A stretch of 64,000 nt of DNA. Source: Mesorhizobium sp. B2-1-1. GTDB lineage: Bacteria > Pseudomonadota > Alphaproteobacteria > Rhizobiales > Rhizobiaceae. The notes beneath the pieces are model-generated. The model was not told the DNA's origin. It worked only from the letters and a program-made list of their open reading frames with translations, and searched no databases. Positions within the stretch are counted from its first letter, which is position 1; every line of letters begins with the position of its first letter. Shown piece after piece: positions 17,624 through 26,343 of the stretch. The position numbers and the translations under genes are program-made. The stretch covers positions 1,240,001 to 1,304,000 of the forward strand of contig NZ_CP083954.1 of NCBI RefSeq assembly GCF_006442975.2, in the 5' to 3' direction.

Positions 17624-17897
17624 GGTCTTGCCTGTCGGTGTGGACCCGGTCCGGGTCGAAATTTTAAGGCGCGCCAGAAGACGCGCCTTTGAACTGTGGG
17701 TGGCTCATAAACGAGGAGCCTTGTCCGTGTCAACCGCAAGCATGCCCGGTAGCGGAGATGAATGCCCGGTGTCGTCAAATATCCGCAATCGGCCAATGGC
17801 TCGGCACCGGCTGGTATGATGTGGTGGTCGCCACGTGACTTGAGAACGCCATGCGCCGAGTTTTCCTGCCCGGTAGCTCGCGGCGTCGAGATTGCTG

Positions 17898-18974
17898 TCA
17901 GGCGCGGCGGCTGATCCGGGTGAAATGGCCCATCTTGCGGCCGGGCCGCGCTGCGGCCTTGCCGTAGAGATGCAGCATCAGGTCGGGCTCCGCCAGCAAT
18001 TCCGGAACGCGCGAGATATTGTCGCCGATCAGGTTCTCCATCACGCAGTCGGAATGGTGTCGCGGGTCGCCGAGCGGCAGGCCGGCCACGGCGCGGATAT
18101 GCTGCTCGAACTGCGAAACGGTGCAGGCGGCTTCCGTCCAGTGGCCTGAATTGTGGACGCGCGGCGCGATCTCGTTGGCCAGCAGCGAGCCATCGGCCAG
18201 CACGAAGAACTCGACGCCGATGACGCCGACATAGTCGAGCGCCGACAGGATCTTCACCGCCGCTGTCCGGGCCGCCTCGGCTGTCCGGGGCGCGATCGCG
18301 GCCGGCACGGTCGATGTGTGGAGAATGCCGTTGCGGTGGACGTTCTCGGCCGGATCGTAGGCGGCGACGACGCCATCGATGCCGCGCGCGGCGATGACGG
18401 AGACTTCGCGCTCAAAGGAAACGAAGGCCTCGAGGACCAGCGGCACGCTGCCCATGGCCTCGCAGGTGCCGGCGAAGCCGCCGGCTTGCATGTCACGGAA
18501 GACGCGCTGGCCCTTGCCGTCATAGCCCATGCGCCGCGTCTTCAATATGCCGCTGCCGCCAAAGGATTTCAGCGCTGCGGTCAGCTCGCCGTCATTGTCG
18601 ACCGCGCGGAAATCCGCCGTGGCAATGCCGATGCCGTTGAGAAATGTCTTTTCGGTCACCCGGTCCTGCGCCACATCAAGCGCGCGCGCAGGCGGATAGA
18701 CCGGCACCTTTGCGGCGAGCGCCTCGGCGGCGGCAACCGGAACGTTCTCGAATTCATAGGTGACGACGGCACTTGCCTCGGCCAATTCGGCAAGCGCGGC
18801 GGGGTCATCGTAGGCGGCCGTGACCTGACGGTTGGCGACCTGTGCCGCGGGGCAATCCGGCTGCGGCTCCAGCACCACGGTGCGGTAGCCGAGGCGAGCG
18901 GCCGCCATTGCCAGCATGCGGCCGAGCTGGCCGCCGCCGATGATGCCGATGGTCGATCCGGCGGGCAGGCTCAT
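17898..18974 (-). CDS. purK: N5-carboxyaminoimidazole ribonucleotide synthase
   Basis: This 358-residue ATP-grasp enzyme converts AIR, ATP and bicarbonate to N5-CAIR in purine synthesis. The start ATG at 18974 gives [20 protein letters not shown], the PurK N-terminal Rossmann motif. Other features are [22 protein letters not shown] (ATP-binding loop), the [22 protein letters not shown]-grasp segment, [31 protein letters not shown] (Mg/ATP ligands Glu and Asn) and [15 protein letters not shown]. Its start codon overlaps the purE stop by 4 bp (ATGA), so it is translationally coupled as the second gene of a purEK operon. Confidence 0.95.
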   Translation of the reverse strand: MSLPAGSTIGIIGGGQLGRMLAMAAARLGYRTVVLEPQPDCPAAQVANRQVTAAYDDPAALAELAEASAVVTYEFENVPVAAAEALAAKVPVYPPARALDVAQDRVTEKTFLNGIGIATADFRAVDNDGELTAALKSFGGSGILKTRRMGYDGKGQRVFRDMQAGGFAGTCEAMGSVPLVLEAFVSFEREVSVIAARGIDGVVAAYDPAENVHRNGILHTSTVPAAIAPRTAEAARTAAVKILSALDYVGVIGVEFFVLADGSLLANEIAPRVHNSGHWTEAACTVSQFEQHIRAVAGLPLGDPRHHSDCVMENLIGDNISRVPELLAEPDLMLHLYGKAAARPGRKMGHFTRISRRA

Positions 18975-19468
18975 TGCGTGTCCGTGGGTTCGGCCGCGAC
19001 CTTGGCGGTCTGCGAGGCGCGCCAGGCATCGAGCCGCCCGGCAAGCTTGTCGTCGTTGAGCGCCAGCACGGCGGCGGCCAACAGAGCCGCATTGGCCGCA
19101 CCGGCCTTGCCGATGGCCAGCGTTCCCACCGGAATGCCGGCCGGCATCTGGACGATGGACAGCAGCGAATCCTGTCCCGACAGGGCCTTGGATTCCACCG
19201 GCACGCCGAACACCGGCAGCGGTGTCATCGCCGCCGTCATGCCGGGCAGGTGCGCCGCACCGCCGGCACCGGCGATGATGACCTTGTAGCCGGCGGCCTT
19301 GGCGCCCTTGGCGAAGGCGTAGAGCCGGTCGGGAGTGCGGTGCGCCGAGACGATCAGCCGTTTGTGCGGGATGCCAAGCGCCTCCAGTGTCTCGGCGGCA
19401 TGGCGCATGGTCGCCCAGTCGGACTGGCTGCCCATGATAATGGCGACGTCGGCGCGTTGATCGTCCAA
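18971..19468 (-). CDS. purE: N5-carboxyaminoimidazole ribonucleotide mutase
   Basis: This 165-residue enzyme rearranges N5-CAIR to CAIR. Family motifs are [14 protein letters not shown] (phosphate loop), [34 protein letters not shown] and [31 protein letters not shown]. No ATG gives the right N-terminus. The TTG at 19468, preceded by GGGAGCAGAAGC, yields (M)[13 protein letters not shown], the normal family length. Longer in-frame starts add about 41 Arg/Pro-rich residues and are rejected. It is the first gene of the purEK pair. Confidence 0.93.
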   Translation of the reverse strand: MDDQRADVAIIMGSQSDWATMRHAAETLEALGIPHKRLIVSAHRTPDRLYAFAKGAKAAGYKVIIAGAGGAAHLPGMTAAMTPLPVFGVPVESKALSGQDSLLSIVQMPAGIPVGTLAIGKAGAANAALLAAAVLALNDDKLAGRLDAWRASQTAKVAAEPTDTQ

Positions 19469-19562
19469 GCTTCTGCTCCCGGCGACAAAGGCGCGCCTTA
19501 GCGGAATTCGGCGGCGGCGGCAAGGATGCGGGGCATTGCCGGGGTCCGGCCGGGAAATCGGC

Positions 19563-20459
19563 CTATGCTGCAGCCTTGCGGAAGCGGGCAACGAAATCGT
19601 CGAGTTCGGGCCGCTCCATGTCGGAGATCGCCCAGTAGGAGAAGGCGCCGTCGCTCCACTGCACCAGCGAAAAGCCGCCCGAGGAAAGATCGTCAGGCTC
19701 GCTGACCTTGCCGCCCTGCTGCGGTTCGGCGACCAGCGTGATCAGATGCTCGCGGTGGCGGTAGACAAGTGCCGGCACCGGGCGGCCGGAAATCACCTCG
19801 ACCCGGCCGCCGATCAGCGCAAAACCGTCCTTGGCAAGATCCGGTGCCGGCGGCGACACGCCGATCCGGGCGTCGAGCCAGGGCTTTACCGTGTGGCGGT
19901 CCGACGAGACGATATCGATCGGGCTGGCGGCAAGCAGGCTGCGGCGATGGCCGCTGGCGACCGCCGCGGCGAAGCTGTCGGACGCGCCGTTGACCATCAC
20001 CCATTGCGTTGCCCCGCTGGCCAGCACCGCGCTGATCATGATCGAGGCGGCAAGAGCGCGCCAGTCGAACGAACCGAAGCGGCGCGCTCGACTTGGCGAC
20101 AGCCGCGTATCGGCGTTTCGCCTCTGGCCTCTCCCGCCCGGGGCAAGCACCCCCGGGAGCGCCGGCCGGCCCTGCTGCGGCTTGGCCGTTTCGCCTGACT
20201 CCGGCTGCGCGGTGGCCGCAGTGCCAATGGCCGCGATGCGCGCGCGAAAGGCGTCGCCGACATCTGGGCGCGGCAGGCGGCTGACCGCGCCCCGCAAGGC
20301 CACGATGCGGGCATGCTCCGAGGCAAGCCGCGGATCGGCCGCAATGCGCCGCTCCACCGCAAGCGCGGCCGCTGCATCAAGTTCGCCATCGACGAGGGCG
20401 TGGATCATCAGCCTGATGCCTTCCGGATCATTGGGCAGTCCATCGTCATGCATGGTCAT
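19563..20459 (-). CDS. Anti-sigma factor (membrane-anchored, zinc-less)
   Basis: This 298-residue protein is encoded directly downstream of an ECF sigma gene, with an ATGA overlap. The N-terminal helical sigma-binding domain is [38 protein letters not shown] (residues 15-52). It lacks the His-x3-Cys-x2-Cys of ZAS-type factors. A Pro/Gly-rich linker, one transmembrane segment ([23 protein letters not shown]) and a C-terminal periplasmic beta-rich domain follow. It should hold the cognate sigma factor at the membrane until a periplasmic signal releases it. The signal is unknown. Confidence 0.85.
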   Translation of the reverse strand: MTMHDDGLPNDPEGIRLMIHALVDGELDAAAALAVERRIAADPRLASEHARIVALRGAVSRLPRPDVGDAFRARIAAIGTAATAQPESGETAKPQQGRPALPGVLAPGGRGQRRNADTRLSPSRARRFGSFDWRALAASIMISAVLASGATQWVMVNGASDSFAAAVASGHRRSLLAASPIDIVSSDRHTVKPWLDARIGVSPPAPDLAKDGFALIGGRVEVISGRPVPALVYRHREHLITLVAEPQQGGKVSEPDDLSSGGFSLVQWSDGAFSYWAISDMERPELDDFVARFRKAAA

Positions 20460-21127
20460 GGCGCTCTCCCCAGGTCAGACATAAGCAGGCTCCGCGCGCG
20501 AGCCAGCCTGGACATCACCGTGCCCATCGGCACGCCGAGCATGGCCGCTATCTCGCGATAGCTGAGGCCGCTGATGTCGCGCAGCACAAGCGTCTCGCGA
20601 AACGGCTGCGGCAGGGCTGCTATCGCCGTTTCAAGCGCCACCGTGTCGGCCTTGGCGATCAGGCTTGCCTCCGGACCATATTCGTCCGGCACGCTGATGC
20701 CGTGTGCCGCCGCCATCTCGTCGAGATCGCCGAGATCACCGACGGCCAACATGCCGCGCGGCCGGTTGCGCGACATCCAGGTATAGGCGGTGTTGCGCAC
20801 GATGGTCAGCAGCCAGGCGCGGGCATTGCCGCCGGCATAGCCTGATATGCCCGTATGCGCCTTTATGCAGGCGTCCTGCACGACGTCCTCGGCATCGGCG
20901 TCATTGCCGGTCAACCAGCGGGCAAGCGCCAGCGCGTCACCGAGATGAGGCAGCACCACCTCGCTGAAGCGCTCGGCTCCGGCCTTCTCGCTCAAAGCAG
21001 CACCATCCGATACTCCACGAGGAACAGGCCGTGCGCTTTCAAGCAATACCGGCGGTCTCGCCCCGCCCGTGCGGGCGAAACCCTCGGCAACAGGCAAAGC
21101 CGCCTGCCGTGGCGAAAGTGAATTCAT
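20456..21127 (-). CDS. ECF-type RNA polymerase sigma factor
   Basis: This protein has about 223 residues from the ATG at 21127. The first 60 residues are low-complexity (SLSPRQAALPVAEGFARTGG). Region 2 is VLPHLGDALALARWLTGNDADAEDVVQDACIKAHTGISGY...WLLTIVRNTAYTWMSRNRPR. Region 4 is ALETAIAALPQPFRETLVLRDISGLSYREIAAMLGVPMGTVMSRLARARSLL, an intact helix-turn-helix. The pair with the overlapping anti-sigma gene defines one regulatory unit. A longer start at 21151 and later starts closer to region 2 are possible. Targets are unknown. Confidence 0.9.
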   Translation of the reverse strand: MNSLSPRQAALPVAEGFARTGGARPPVLLESARPVPRGVSDGAALSEKAGAERFSEVVLPHLGDALALARWLTGNDADAEDVVQDACIKAHTGISGYAGGNARAWLLTIVRNTAYTWMSRNRPRGMLAVGDLGDLDEMAAAHGISVPDEYGPEASLIAKADTVALETAIAALPQPFRETLVLRDISGLSYREIAAMLGVPMGTVMSRLARARSLLMSDLGRAP

Positions 21128-21190
21128 CTGCGTCACCAGTGTCAAGCGCAATGGGAAAGCCGTGCATCATGGGAGAGAGGCCGGTTGAGG

Positions 21191-21259
21191 TCATGCGCTC
21201 CAGCACATGGCGGCCGACGCCGCGGCCATGTTCGCTGTCGTGTTCATGATGACGGACAT
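21191..21259 (-). CDS. Possible 22-aa peptide upstream of the sigma factor gene
   Basis: A short frame, MSVIMNTTANMAAASAAMCW followed by Ser-Ala and stop, has a good ribosome-binding site (GAGGAG six nucleotides upstream of the ATG). It lies in the 247-bp stretch between the PLP enzyme gene and the sigma gene, with its stop 63 bp before the sigma start. It may be a translated leader or simply chance. No homologue is recognised. Confidence 0.3.
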   Translation of the reverse strand: MSVIMNTTANMAAASAAMCWSA

Positions 21260-21397
21260 GCGGATCTCCTCAACGCCTGTGGCGGCCTATGTCGAGGAGA
21301 CCCGTTGCGGCCGAGATTTATTCCCGCCGCGTACGCATCCGGCTGTTCACAGTCACGTGATCAGCCGGTGCTTTGGGTTCGTTGGTCCGCTTGGCGC

Positions 21398-22603
21398 TCA
21401 ATCCGGCCAGCGCAAGGCGCCGGAAGAGACCTTGCGAGCAATCTTCATGGCGTCGGCGGGCCGGTCCTTCGCGGTCAACAGGGCGCGCAGCCGTTCGGCG
21501 ACGATTTCCGCCTCTCCGGGATGAAGATTGCAGGGGTCGAGGAAGAAATGGCCGCGTTCGACCTCGTGATTGCGCACGATGATGGGCGGCGATCCACCGG
21601 CAAGCGCCGAGGCAAGGCCGGCGGCGGTGAAGCGGCTTTCCGGCAGCACGAAGACCTGCAGGCGGTCGAGCGGGTTGGAGGTCGGGTCGGGAATGATCTC
21701 CGCGCCAATGCCCGGGATACCCTGCAGAGCATCCTTCCAAAGGTTGAGGGCGGCCTCTTCGCGCCGGCGGATGCCGGCGTGGTCGCGCTTCTCCCATGCC
21801 TCGAGCGCGGCCATGGTGCCGGCGATGCTTTCCTTGCCGACCTTCATGGCGCGGGCGACGCCGCGGTTCTGCAGATAGGCGGCGCGCACCAGATCCTTGC
21901 GTCCGGTGACGATGCCGCTGGTCGGGCCGCTCAGGAATTTGTGGCCGCTGTAGATGACGATGTCGGCGCCACGCGCCAGGAAGCCGCGCAGGTCATATTC
22001 GGAAGCCGCGTCGACGATCACCGGCACGCCCCTGGCGTGGCAGATTTCGCAGAACTCCTCCAGCGACAGCATGCCGTATTGAACCGTGTGATGCGCGACG
22101 ACATAGAGCCCTGCCGCCGTTCGCTCGTTGATCGCGTCGCGCACATGATAGTCCTGCGTGACGCTGACCGTGCCGGCGGGCACCACCTTGGCGCCGGCGA
22201 CGCGGACCGACTGGTCGATCGGGGCGCCGTAGTTGACGATGTGGCCAAGCTGGATGATCACCTCCGACTTGAGGTCGCCGGTGTCGTCCGGCAGGCGTTC
22301 GATGGCGAGCAGGTTGGTTTCCGTCATCGCGCCGGCGATCGCCATGGTGATGCCGCTGGCACAGCAGGCGGTGATGAAGCCGGCCTCGCCACCGGTGAGG
22401 CGCGCGACGACGGCGCTTGCGGCGCGCTGCAGATCGTCCATTTCCACCCATTGCGATGCCATTTCCGACATGGCGCTGATCGCTTCAGGCACGATGATCG
22501 ACGCGCCGAGCGCCGTCATCGTGCCGGAGACGTTGATGATCGGGCGAAGGCCGAGCCGTTCGCGGATCGTGGTGTTGGAGCCGGTGTCTGAATATGTTTT
22601 CAT
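21398..22603 (-). CDS. SelA/DgaE-like PLP-dependent enzyme (fold type I lyase or transferase)
   Basis: This 401-residue PLP enzyme resembles the group that includes L-seryl-tRNA(Sec) selenium transferase SelA and D-glucosaminate-6-phosphate ammonia-lyase. Features are [24 protein letters not shown] near the N-terminus, [20 protein letters not shown] (cofactor phosphate region), VDAASE with the cofactor-binding Asp198, and [10 protein letters not shown] with Schiff-base Lys222. It is the last gene of a transporter operon and follows a RidA gene by 24 bp. A beta-elimination or deamination would release an enamine or imine that RidA hydrolyses, so a role in degrading the imported amino compound is inferred. 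The substrate is unknown; a selenocysteine role is unlikely in this context. Confidence 0.8.
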   Translation of the reverse strand: MKTYSDTGSNTTIRERLGLRPIINVSGTMTALGASIIVPEAISAMSEMASQWVEMDDLQRAASAVVARLTGGEAGFITACCASGITMAIAGAMTETNLLAIERLPDDTGDLKSEVIIQLGHIVNYGAPIDQSVRVAGAKVVPAGTVSVTQDYHVRDAINERTAAGLYVVAHHTVQYGMLSLEEFCEICHARGVPVIVDAASEYDLRGFLARGADIVIYSGHKFLSGPTSGIVTGRKDLVRAAYLQNRGVARAMKVGKESIAGTMAALEAWEKRDHAGIRRREEAALNLWKDALQGIPGIGAEIIPDPTSNPLDRLQVFVLPESRFTAAGLASALAGGSPPIIVRNHEVERGHFFLDPCNLHPGEAEIVAERLRALLTAKDRPADAMKIARKVSSGALRWPD

Positions 22604-22627
22604 GTGAGCAATCCCGTGGATGACAGA

Positions 22628-23089
22628 TCAGGCAGCGATCTCGACGACCGCTTCGATTTCGACGGTGATGTTTCCCGGCAAGGAGCCGACGCCGATCGCC
22701 GAGCGGGCATGCCCGCCGATCGTGGCGAAAACGTCGGCGAAAAGATCGGAGCAGCCATTCACCACTTTGGGGTGGTCGCTGAAGGTCGGCGTGGCGTTGA
22801 CGAAGCCGAGCAGCTTGACGACGCGCACGATGCGGCCGAGATCGCCGGCGGCAGCATGCATGACGGCAAGCAGGTTGAGGCCGGTGAGGCGGGCATGCTG
22901 ATAAGCCTCCTCCACCGTCACATCCTCGCCCACCTTCCCGGTGCAGAGCGAGCCGTCGGCCCGCAGCGGTCCCTGGCCGGACAGGAAGATCAGCCGGCCG
23001 CTCTCGGCATGGGTAACGAAGTTGGCGATGGGCGTCGGCGGCTCGGGCAATGTGAGGCCGAGTTCGGCGAGCCTGGTGTAAGGCGTCAT
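22628..23089 (-). CDS. RidA/YjgF-family enamine/imine deaminase
   Basis: This 153-residue protein belongs to the Rid superfamily of trimeric proteins that hydrolyse reactive enamines and imines released by PLP enzymes. Recognisable parts are the N-terminal RLAELGLTLPEPPTPIANFV, LIFLSGQGPLRADGSLCTGKVG, AYQHARLTGLNLLAVMHAAAGDLGRIVRVVKLLGFVNATP and a HARSAIGVGSLPGNITVEIEAV tail. This order matches the YjgH/Rid6-7-like subfamily rather than canonical RidA, because the catalytic Arg position is not in the standard RxxxxV context (the visible Arg is HARSAIG). It sits between the ABC ATPase and the PLP enzyme gene and probably serves that enzyme. Confidence 0.87.
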   Translation of the reverse strand: MTPYTRLAELGLTLPEPPTPIANFVTHAESGRLIFLSGQGPLRADGSLCTGKVGEDVTVEEAYQHARLTGLNLLAVMHAAAGDLGRIVRVVKLLGFVNATPTFSDHPKVVNGCSDLFADVFATIGGHARSAIGVGSLPGNITVEIEAVVEIAA

Positions 23090-23127
23090 GGAAGAAGGCT
23101 CCTTGGGATGGTGTCAACCATCCGATG

Positions 23128-23922
23128 TCAGAAGTGCGAGGCGCGGAAGCGCGCCAGGAAATTGCGCAGACGCTCATTGTCGGCGTCCGCAGCAAGGATC
23201 TCCTTCGGCGGGCCGACGGCGCCGACGCCGCCATCGGCCATGAAGACGATGCGGCTCGAGGCGTCGCGGGCAAAGGCCATCTCATGCGTGACCATCACCA
23301 TCGTCATGCCGTCCTCGGCGAGGCTGCGCACCACTTCAAGCACCTCGCCGACGAGTTCCGGATCGAGGGCGGAGGTTATCTCGTCGAGCAGCAGGATTTT
23401 CGGCCCCATGGCCACGGCGCGCGCAATTCCGACGCGCTGCTGCTGGCCGCCGGAGAGCTCCGCCGGCAGGCTGTCGGCCTTATGGGCAAGACCGACGCGG
23501 CCGAGCCAGTGTTCGGCAATCGTGCGCGCCTCCACGGTGCTTTTGCCGCGCACCTTGGTGAGGCCGAGCATGATGTTGCCGGCGGCGGTGAGATGCGGAA
23601 ACAGGTTGAAGCTCTGGAACACCATGCCGGTCTCGGCGCGCATCGCGGCAAGGTCGCGTTCGCTGCGGCGCTGGCGGGCTCCGGTTTCTCGGAAGCCGAC
23701 CTCCTTGCCGTCGATGCGGATGGACCCGCTGTCATAGCTCTCCAGGAAGTTGACGCAGCGCAGCAGCGTGGTCTTGCCGCTGCCCGAGGGCCCGATGACC
23801 GTCACCACCTCGCCGCGCGCCACGCGCAGGCTGACCGAGCGCAGGACCTGGACGGCGCCAAAGGATTTGGACACATCGCGGATGTCGAGAAGGGCCGGGG
23901 CATCGTTCGAGCTTGTGGACAT
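23128..23922 (-). CDS. Amino-acid ABC transporter ATP-binding protein (GlnQ/HisP type)
   Basis: This 264-residue cytosolic ATPase belongs to a polar amino-acid importer. It has all nucleotide-binding motifs: Walker A GPSGSGKTTLLR (near residue 45), the Q-loop in MVFQSFNLFPHLTA, the signature LSGGQQQRVGIARA, Walker B KILLLDEITSALDPE and the H-loop MVTHEM. The C-terminus is short, without a regulatory domain. It is in an operon with two permeases upstream (2-bp gap) and RidA downstream. Confidence 0.95.
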   Translation of the reverse strand: MSTSSNDAPALLDIRDVSKSFGAVQVLRSVSLRVARGEVVTVIGPSGSGKTTLLRCVNFLESYDSGSIRIDGKEVGFRETGARQRRSERDLAAMRAETGMVFQSFNLFPHLTAAGNIMLGLTKVRGKSTVEARTIAEHWLGRVGLAHKADSLPAELSGGQQQRVGIARAVAMGPKILLLDEITSALDPELVGEVLEVVRSLAEDGMTMVMVTHEMAFARDASSRIVFMADGGVGAVGPPKEILAADADNERLRNFLARFRASHF

Positions 23923-23924
23923 TG

Positions 23925-24575
23925 CTATTCCCGGATGAAGGAGAAACGCCGCTCCAGCCGCCTGCTGGCAAGCGAAAGCGCATAGTTGACGGCGAAGTAG
24001 ATGAGGGCGCCAAGGATGTAGAGCGGCATGGCCTCATAGGTGCGGCCGATGACCTGGTTGATGGCCTGCATGAGATCGGTGATGCCGAGCAGCGAGACCA
24101 GCGCGCTGCCCTTGACCGCGTCGGTGACGCCATTGATCCAGGGCGGCAGGAAACGCCTGAACGCTTGCGGAAAAATGACATGGGCCAGCCGCTGGCGGAA
24201 GGTCAGGCCGATCGCCATTGCCGCCTCCGATTGTCCCTTCGGGATGGAGCCGACGGCGCCCCGGAGATATTCGACGACCTGGGCTGTCTTGAACAAGGTC
24301 AGCGCCAGCACGGCAGCCCAGAAGGACGGCAGGTGAAGCCCGACGGCCGGCATCCCGTAGTAAACGAAGAAGATGAGCACCAGGATCGGTATGCCGCGAA
24401 TAGTGTCGCTGAAGATGCGCACCGCCCAGCGCGCCGGCGCCGGGCCATAGACCAGGCCGACGCCAAGGACGACACCGGCGACGAGCGAGAACGTCACGAC
24501 CAGCAGCGACACCCAAAGCGTCAGCGCAAAACCCTGAGCCAGGAAAGGCAAGGCGTAGGCGATCTGGCCAAGCAT
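23925..24575 (-). CDS. Amino-acid ABC transporter permease (HisM/GlnP type)
   Basis: This 216-residue inner-membrane protein has five or so hydrophobic segments. It contains the family motif RGIPILVLIFFVYYGMP and the EAA loop EAAMAIGLTFRQRLAHVIFPQAFRRFLPPW that docks on the ATPase. It lies 1 bp from the second permease gene upstream and 2 bp from the ATPase gene downstream. It probably forms a heterodimeric pore with its neighbour. Confidence 0.93.
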   Translation of the reverse strand: MLGQIAYALPFLAQGFALTLWVSLLVVTFSLVAGVVLGVGLVYGPAPARWAVRIFSDTIRGIPILVLIFFVYYGMPAVGLHLPSFWAAVLALTLFKTAQVVEYLRGAVGSIPKGQSEAAMAIGLTFRQRLAHVIFPQAFRRFLPPWINGVTDAVKGSALVSLLGITDLMQAINQVIGRTYEAMPLYILGALIYFAVNYALSLASRRLERRFSFIRE

Positions 24576-24576
24576 G

Positions 24577-25242
24577 CTAGTGCACCACCTTGAACCAGCG
24601 TTCGACGAGCCGGAGCGCGTAAAGCAGGGCGTAGCCGGTCAGCAGATACATCGCCGTCACGACGAGATAGACCTCGACGATGCGGAAGGTGTTGAAGTTG
24701 ATCCATTGCGCGCCGAAGGTCAGTTCGGGCACCGAGATGACCGAAGCGACGGAGGTGTCCTTGAACAGCGATATGAAAGTGTTGGAAAGCGCCGGCAGCG
24801 TGATGCGCAGCATGGTCGGCAGGCGCACATGGAGCAGCCTTTGCCAAGGCGTCAGGCCGATCGCCTTGCCGGCGTCTAGCTGGCCGCGCGGCACCGCTTC
24901 GAGACCGGAGCGGAACACCTCGACCAGATAGGCGCCGCTGTAGAGCGCCAGCGTGGCGACGAACGAGGTTTGCGCGCTGTAGGCGATGTCGACCACGGTC
25001 GGCAGACCGTAGAAGACGAGATAGACGAGCAGGATCAGCGGCACGTTTCGGATGAATTCGACATAGGCGGCAATGATGCCGCGCACCATGCGTCCGGCCG
25101 ACACGTACCAGACCGCCAGGACCAGGCCGATGACGATGCCGATGGCGATCGAGATGACGGCGAGCTCCAGGCTGAGCAGCAGACCGCCCCACAGCTTGTC
25201 GAAATGCCGCCAGATCAGGTTGAAATTGAGCGCATAACCCAT
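24577..25242 (-). CDS. Amino-acid ABC transporter permease (HisQ/GlnP type)
   Basis: This 221-residue inner-membrane protein pairs with the downstream permease. It shows the HisMQ motif EFIRNVPLILLVYLVFYGLP and the EAA loop LDAGKAIGLTPWQRLLHVRLPTMLRITLP. The first hydrophobic segment starts at about residue 17 (WGGLLLSLELAVISIAIGIVIG). It is preceded by a terminator-like hairpin that separates it from the binding-protein gene, which could lower its expression relative to the binding protein. Confidence 0.93.
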   Translation of the reverse strand: MGYALNFNLIWRHFDKLWGGLLLSLELAVISIAIGIVIGLVLAVWYVSAGRMVRGIIAAYVEFIRNVPLILLVYLVFYGLPTVVDIAYSAQTSFVATLALYSGAYLVEVFRSGLEAVPRGQLDAGKAIGLTPWQRLLHVRLPTMLRITLPALSNTFISLFKDTSVASVISVPELTFGAQWINFNTFRIVEVYLVVTAMYLLTGYALLYALRLVERWFKVVH

Positions 25243-25299
25243 GCGTCGGCCTCAGTGCTCCCGATGTGACGCAAAGCTGGCCGCGTCGCCAGGAAAAAA

Positions 25300-25325
25300 G
25301 GCGGAAGGGTCGGCGCCCTTCCGCC
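25300..25325 (-). terminator. Hairpin with U-run between binding-protein and permease genes
   Basis: Read on the minus strand, a 10-bp perfect stem GGCGGAAGGG / CCCTTCCGCC with a 6-nt loop is followed directly by six T residues. It starts 8 nt after the stop of the substrate-binding protein gene and 58 nt before the first permease. It has the form of an intrinsic terminator and probably acts as partial attenuation within the operon. Confidence 0.75.
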
Positions 25326-25332
25326 GATGACG

Positions 25333-26214
25333 TCAGATAACCGGGAAGCCGGGGTGGCGCGCCGGCGGCTCCTGCCCGAAATAGTCCTTGAACGCGGCGT
25401 CATAGAGCGCCGTTTCATGGCCGAACATGGCGATGGTGAAGGTCTGGTTGACGAAGGTCAGCCAATCGAGATCGCCTTGCCGGAGCGCCGCGCCATAAAG
25501 CATCGAGTACCAGCTCTTGCCGGCATCGAAGTATTTGTCCGGATTGCGCGAGGCGAGCCAGCGCACGGTGGAGAGGTCGACGGCAGCGGCATCGGCACGC
25601 TTGGATTCCAATGCCTGCAGCACGTTGGCCTGTGTATCGATCTGCATCACCTGCGCCTCCGGCAAGGCAAAATGCACCGAAGATTCGGCGTCGACATTCT
25701 GCAGGATGGAAACGCGCGTCGCGGAGCCTGCGGCAAGCAGCTTGTCGAAGGTCTTGTTCTCGGCGCCGGGCAAAGTCAGCAAGGCGACGCCCTCGACGTA
25801 GTAGGGCCTGGAGAAGTTGATCAGCTGCGAGCGCTGCGCGGTCATGGTCATGAACTGGATGGTGATGTCGACCTTGTTCGTCGTCACGTTCGGAATGCGC
25901 TGCGCCGGGTCCTGCATGACAAACTCGACCTTGGCCGGGTCATCGAACAAGCCCTTTGCCAGGATGCGCCCCATGGTGATGTCCATGCCGACGAGTTCGC
26001 CGGCATCGTTCTCGAAATGCCATGGCGCATTGGTGCTTCCGGTGCCGACAATCAATTTGCCGCGCTCCAGCACGGTGCGTAGCAAGCTATCGGGCGCAGC
26101 CTGCGCCGCCGCCTTCTGGACGTCGACCGTTGCCGCCGCGCTCATGACGCCGGCCGTTGCCAGTCCGGCCATGCCCAGTTTCAGAAAATCACGCCTTTTG
26201 GATGTGTCGTCCAC
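25333..26214 (-). CDS. ABC transporter substrate-binding protein (family 3, Tat-exported)
   Basis: This 293-residue periplasmic solute-binding protein has a twin-arginine signal: KRRDFLKLGMAGLATAGVMS, followed by AAATVDVQKAAAQA. The mature part begins LLRTVLERGKLIVGTGSTNAPWHFENDAGELVGMDITMGRILAKGL, the usual opening of cluster-3 amino-acid receptors. SIQ-like middle sections (FSRPYYVEGVALLTLPGAE) and a YGAALRQGDLDWLTFVNQ close follow. It is the first gene of the operon and divergent from the IclR regulator. The ligand is unknown; the operon suggests an amino acid or amino-sugar acid. Confidence 0.92.
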   Translation of the reverse strand: MDDTSKRRDFLKLGMAGLATAGVMSAAATVDVQKAAAQAAPDSLLRTVLERGKLIVGTGSTNAPWHFENDAGELVGMDITMGRILAKGLFDDPAKVEFVMQDPAQRIPNVTTNKVDITIQFMTMTAQRSQLINFSRPYYVEGVALLTLPGAENKTFDKLLAAGSATRVSILQNVDAESSVHFALPEAQVMQIDTQANVLQALESKRADAAAVDLSTVRWLASRNPDKYFDAGKSWYSMLYGAALRQGDLDWLTFVNQTFTIAMFGHETALYDAAFKDYFGQEPPARHPGFPVI

Positions 26215-26287
26215 AGCGACCTCCTTTCGTGTTGTGTTCCCCTACGCACAGGCAATACGCGCACCCGGATCGTTACAGAAATTGTCT

Positions 26288-26317
26288 CTTACAAGGGACG
26301 AGTGTATCCTGTACAAG
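26288..26317. promoter_or_regulatory. Candidate IclR operator between the divergent genes
   Basis: Imperfect inverted arms CTTACAAGGG and CCTGTACAAG (CTTGTACAGG on the other strand) are separated by 10 nt. They sit 26 bp before the IclR start and 73 bp before the start of the divergent transporter operon. Placement suits a regulator controlling both directions. Similarity of the arms is partial, so this is a prediction. Confidence 0.45.
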
Positions 26318-26343
26318 ACAGATACTAACATCAGGAATCGACA

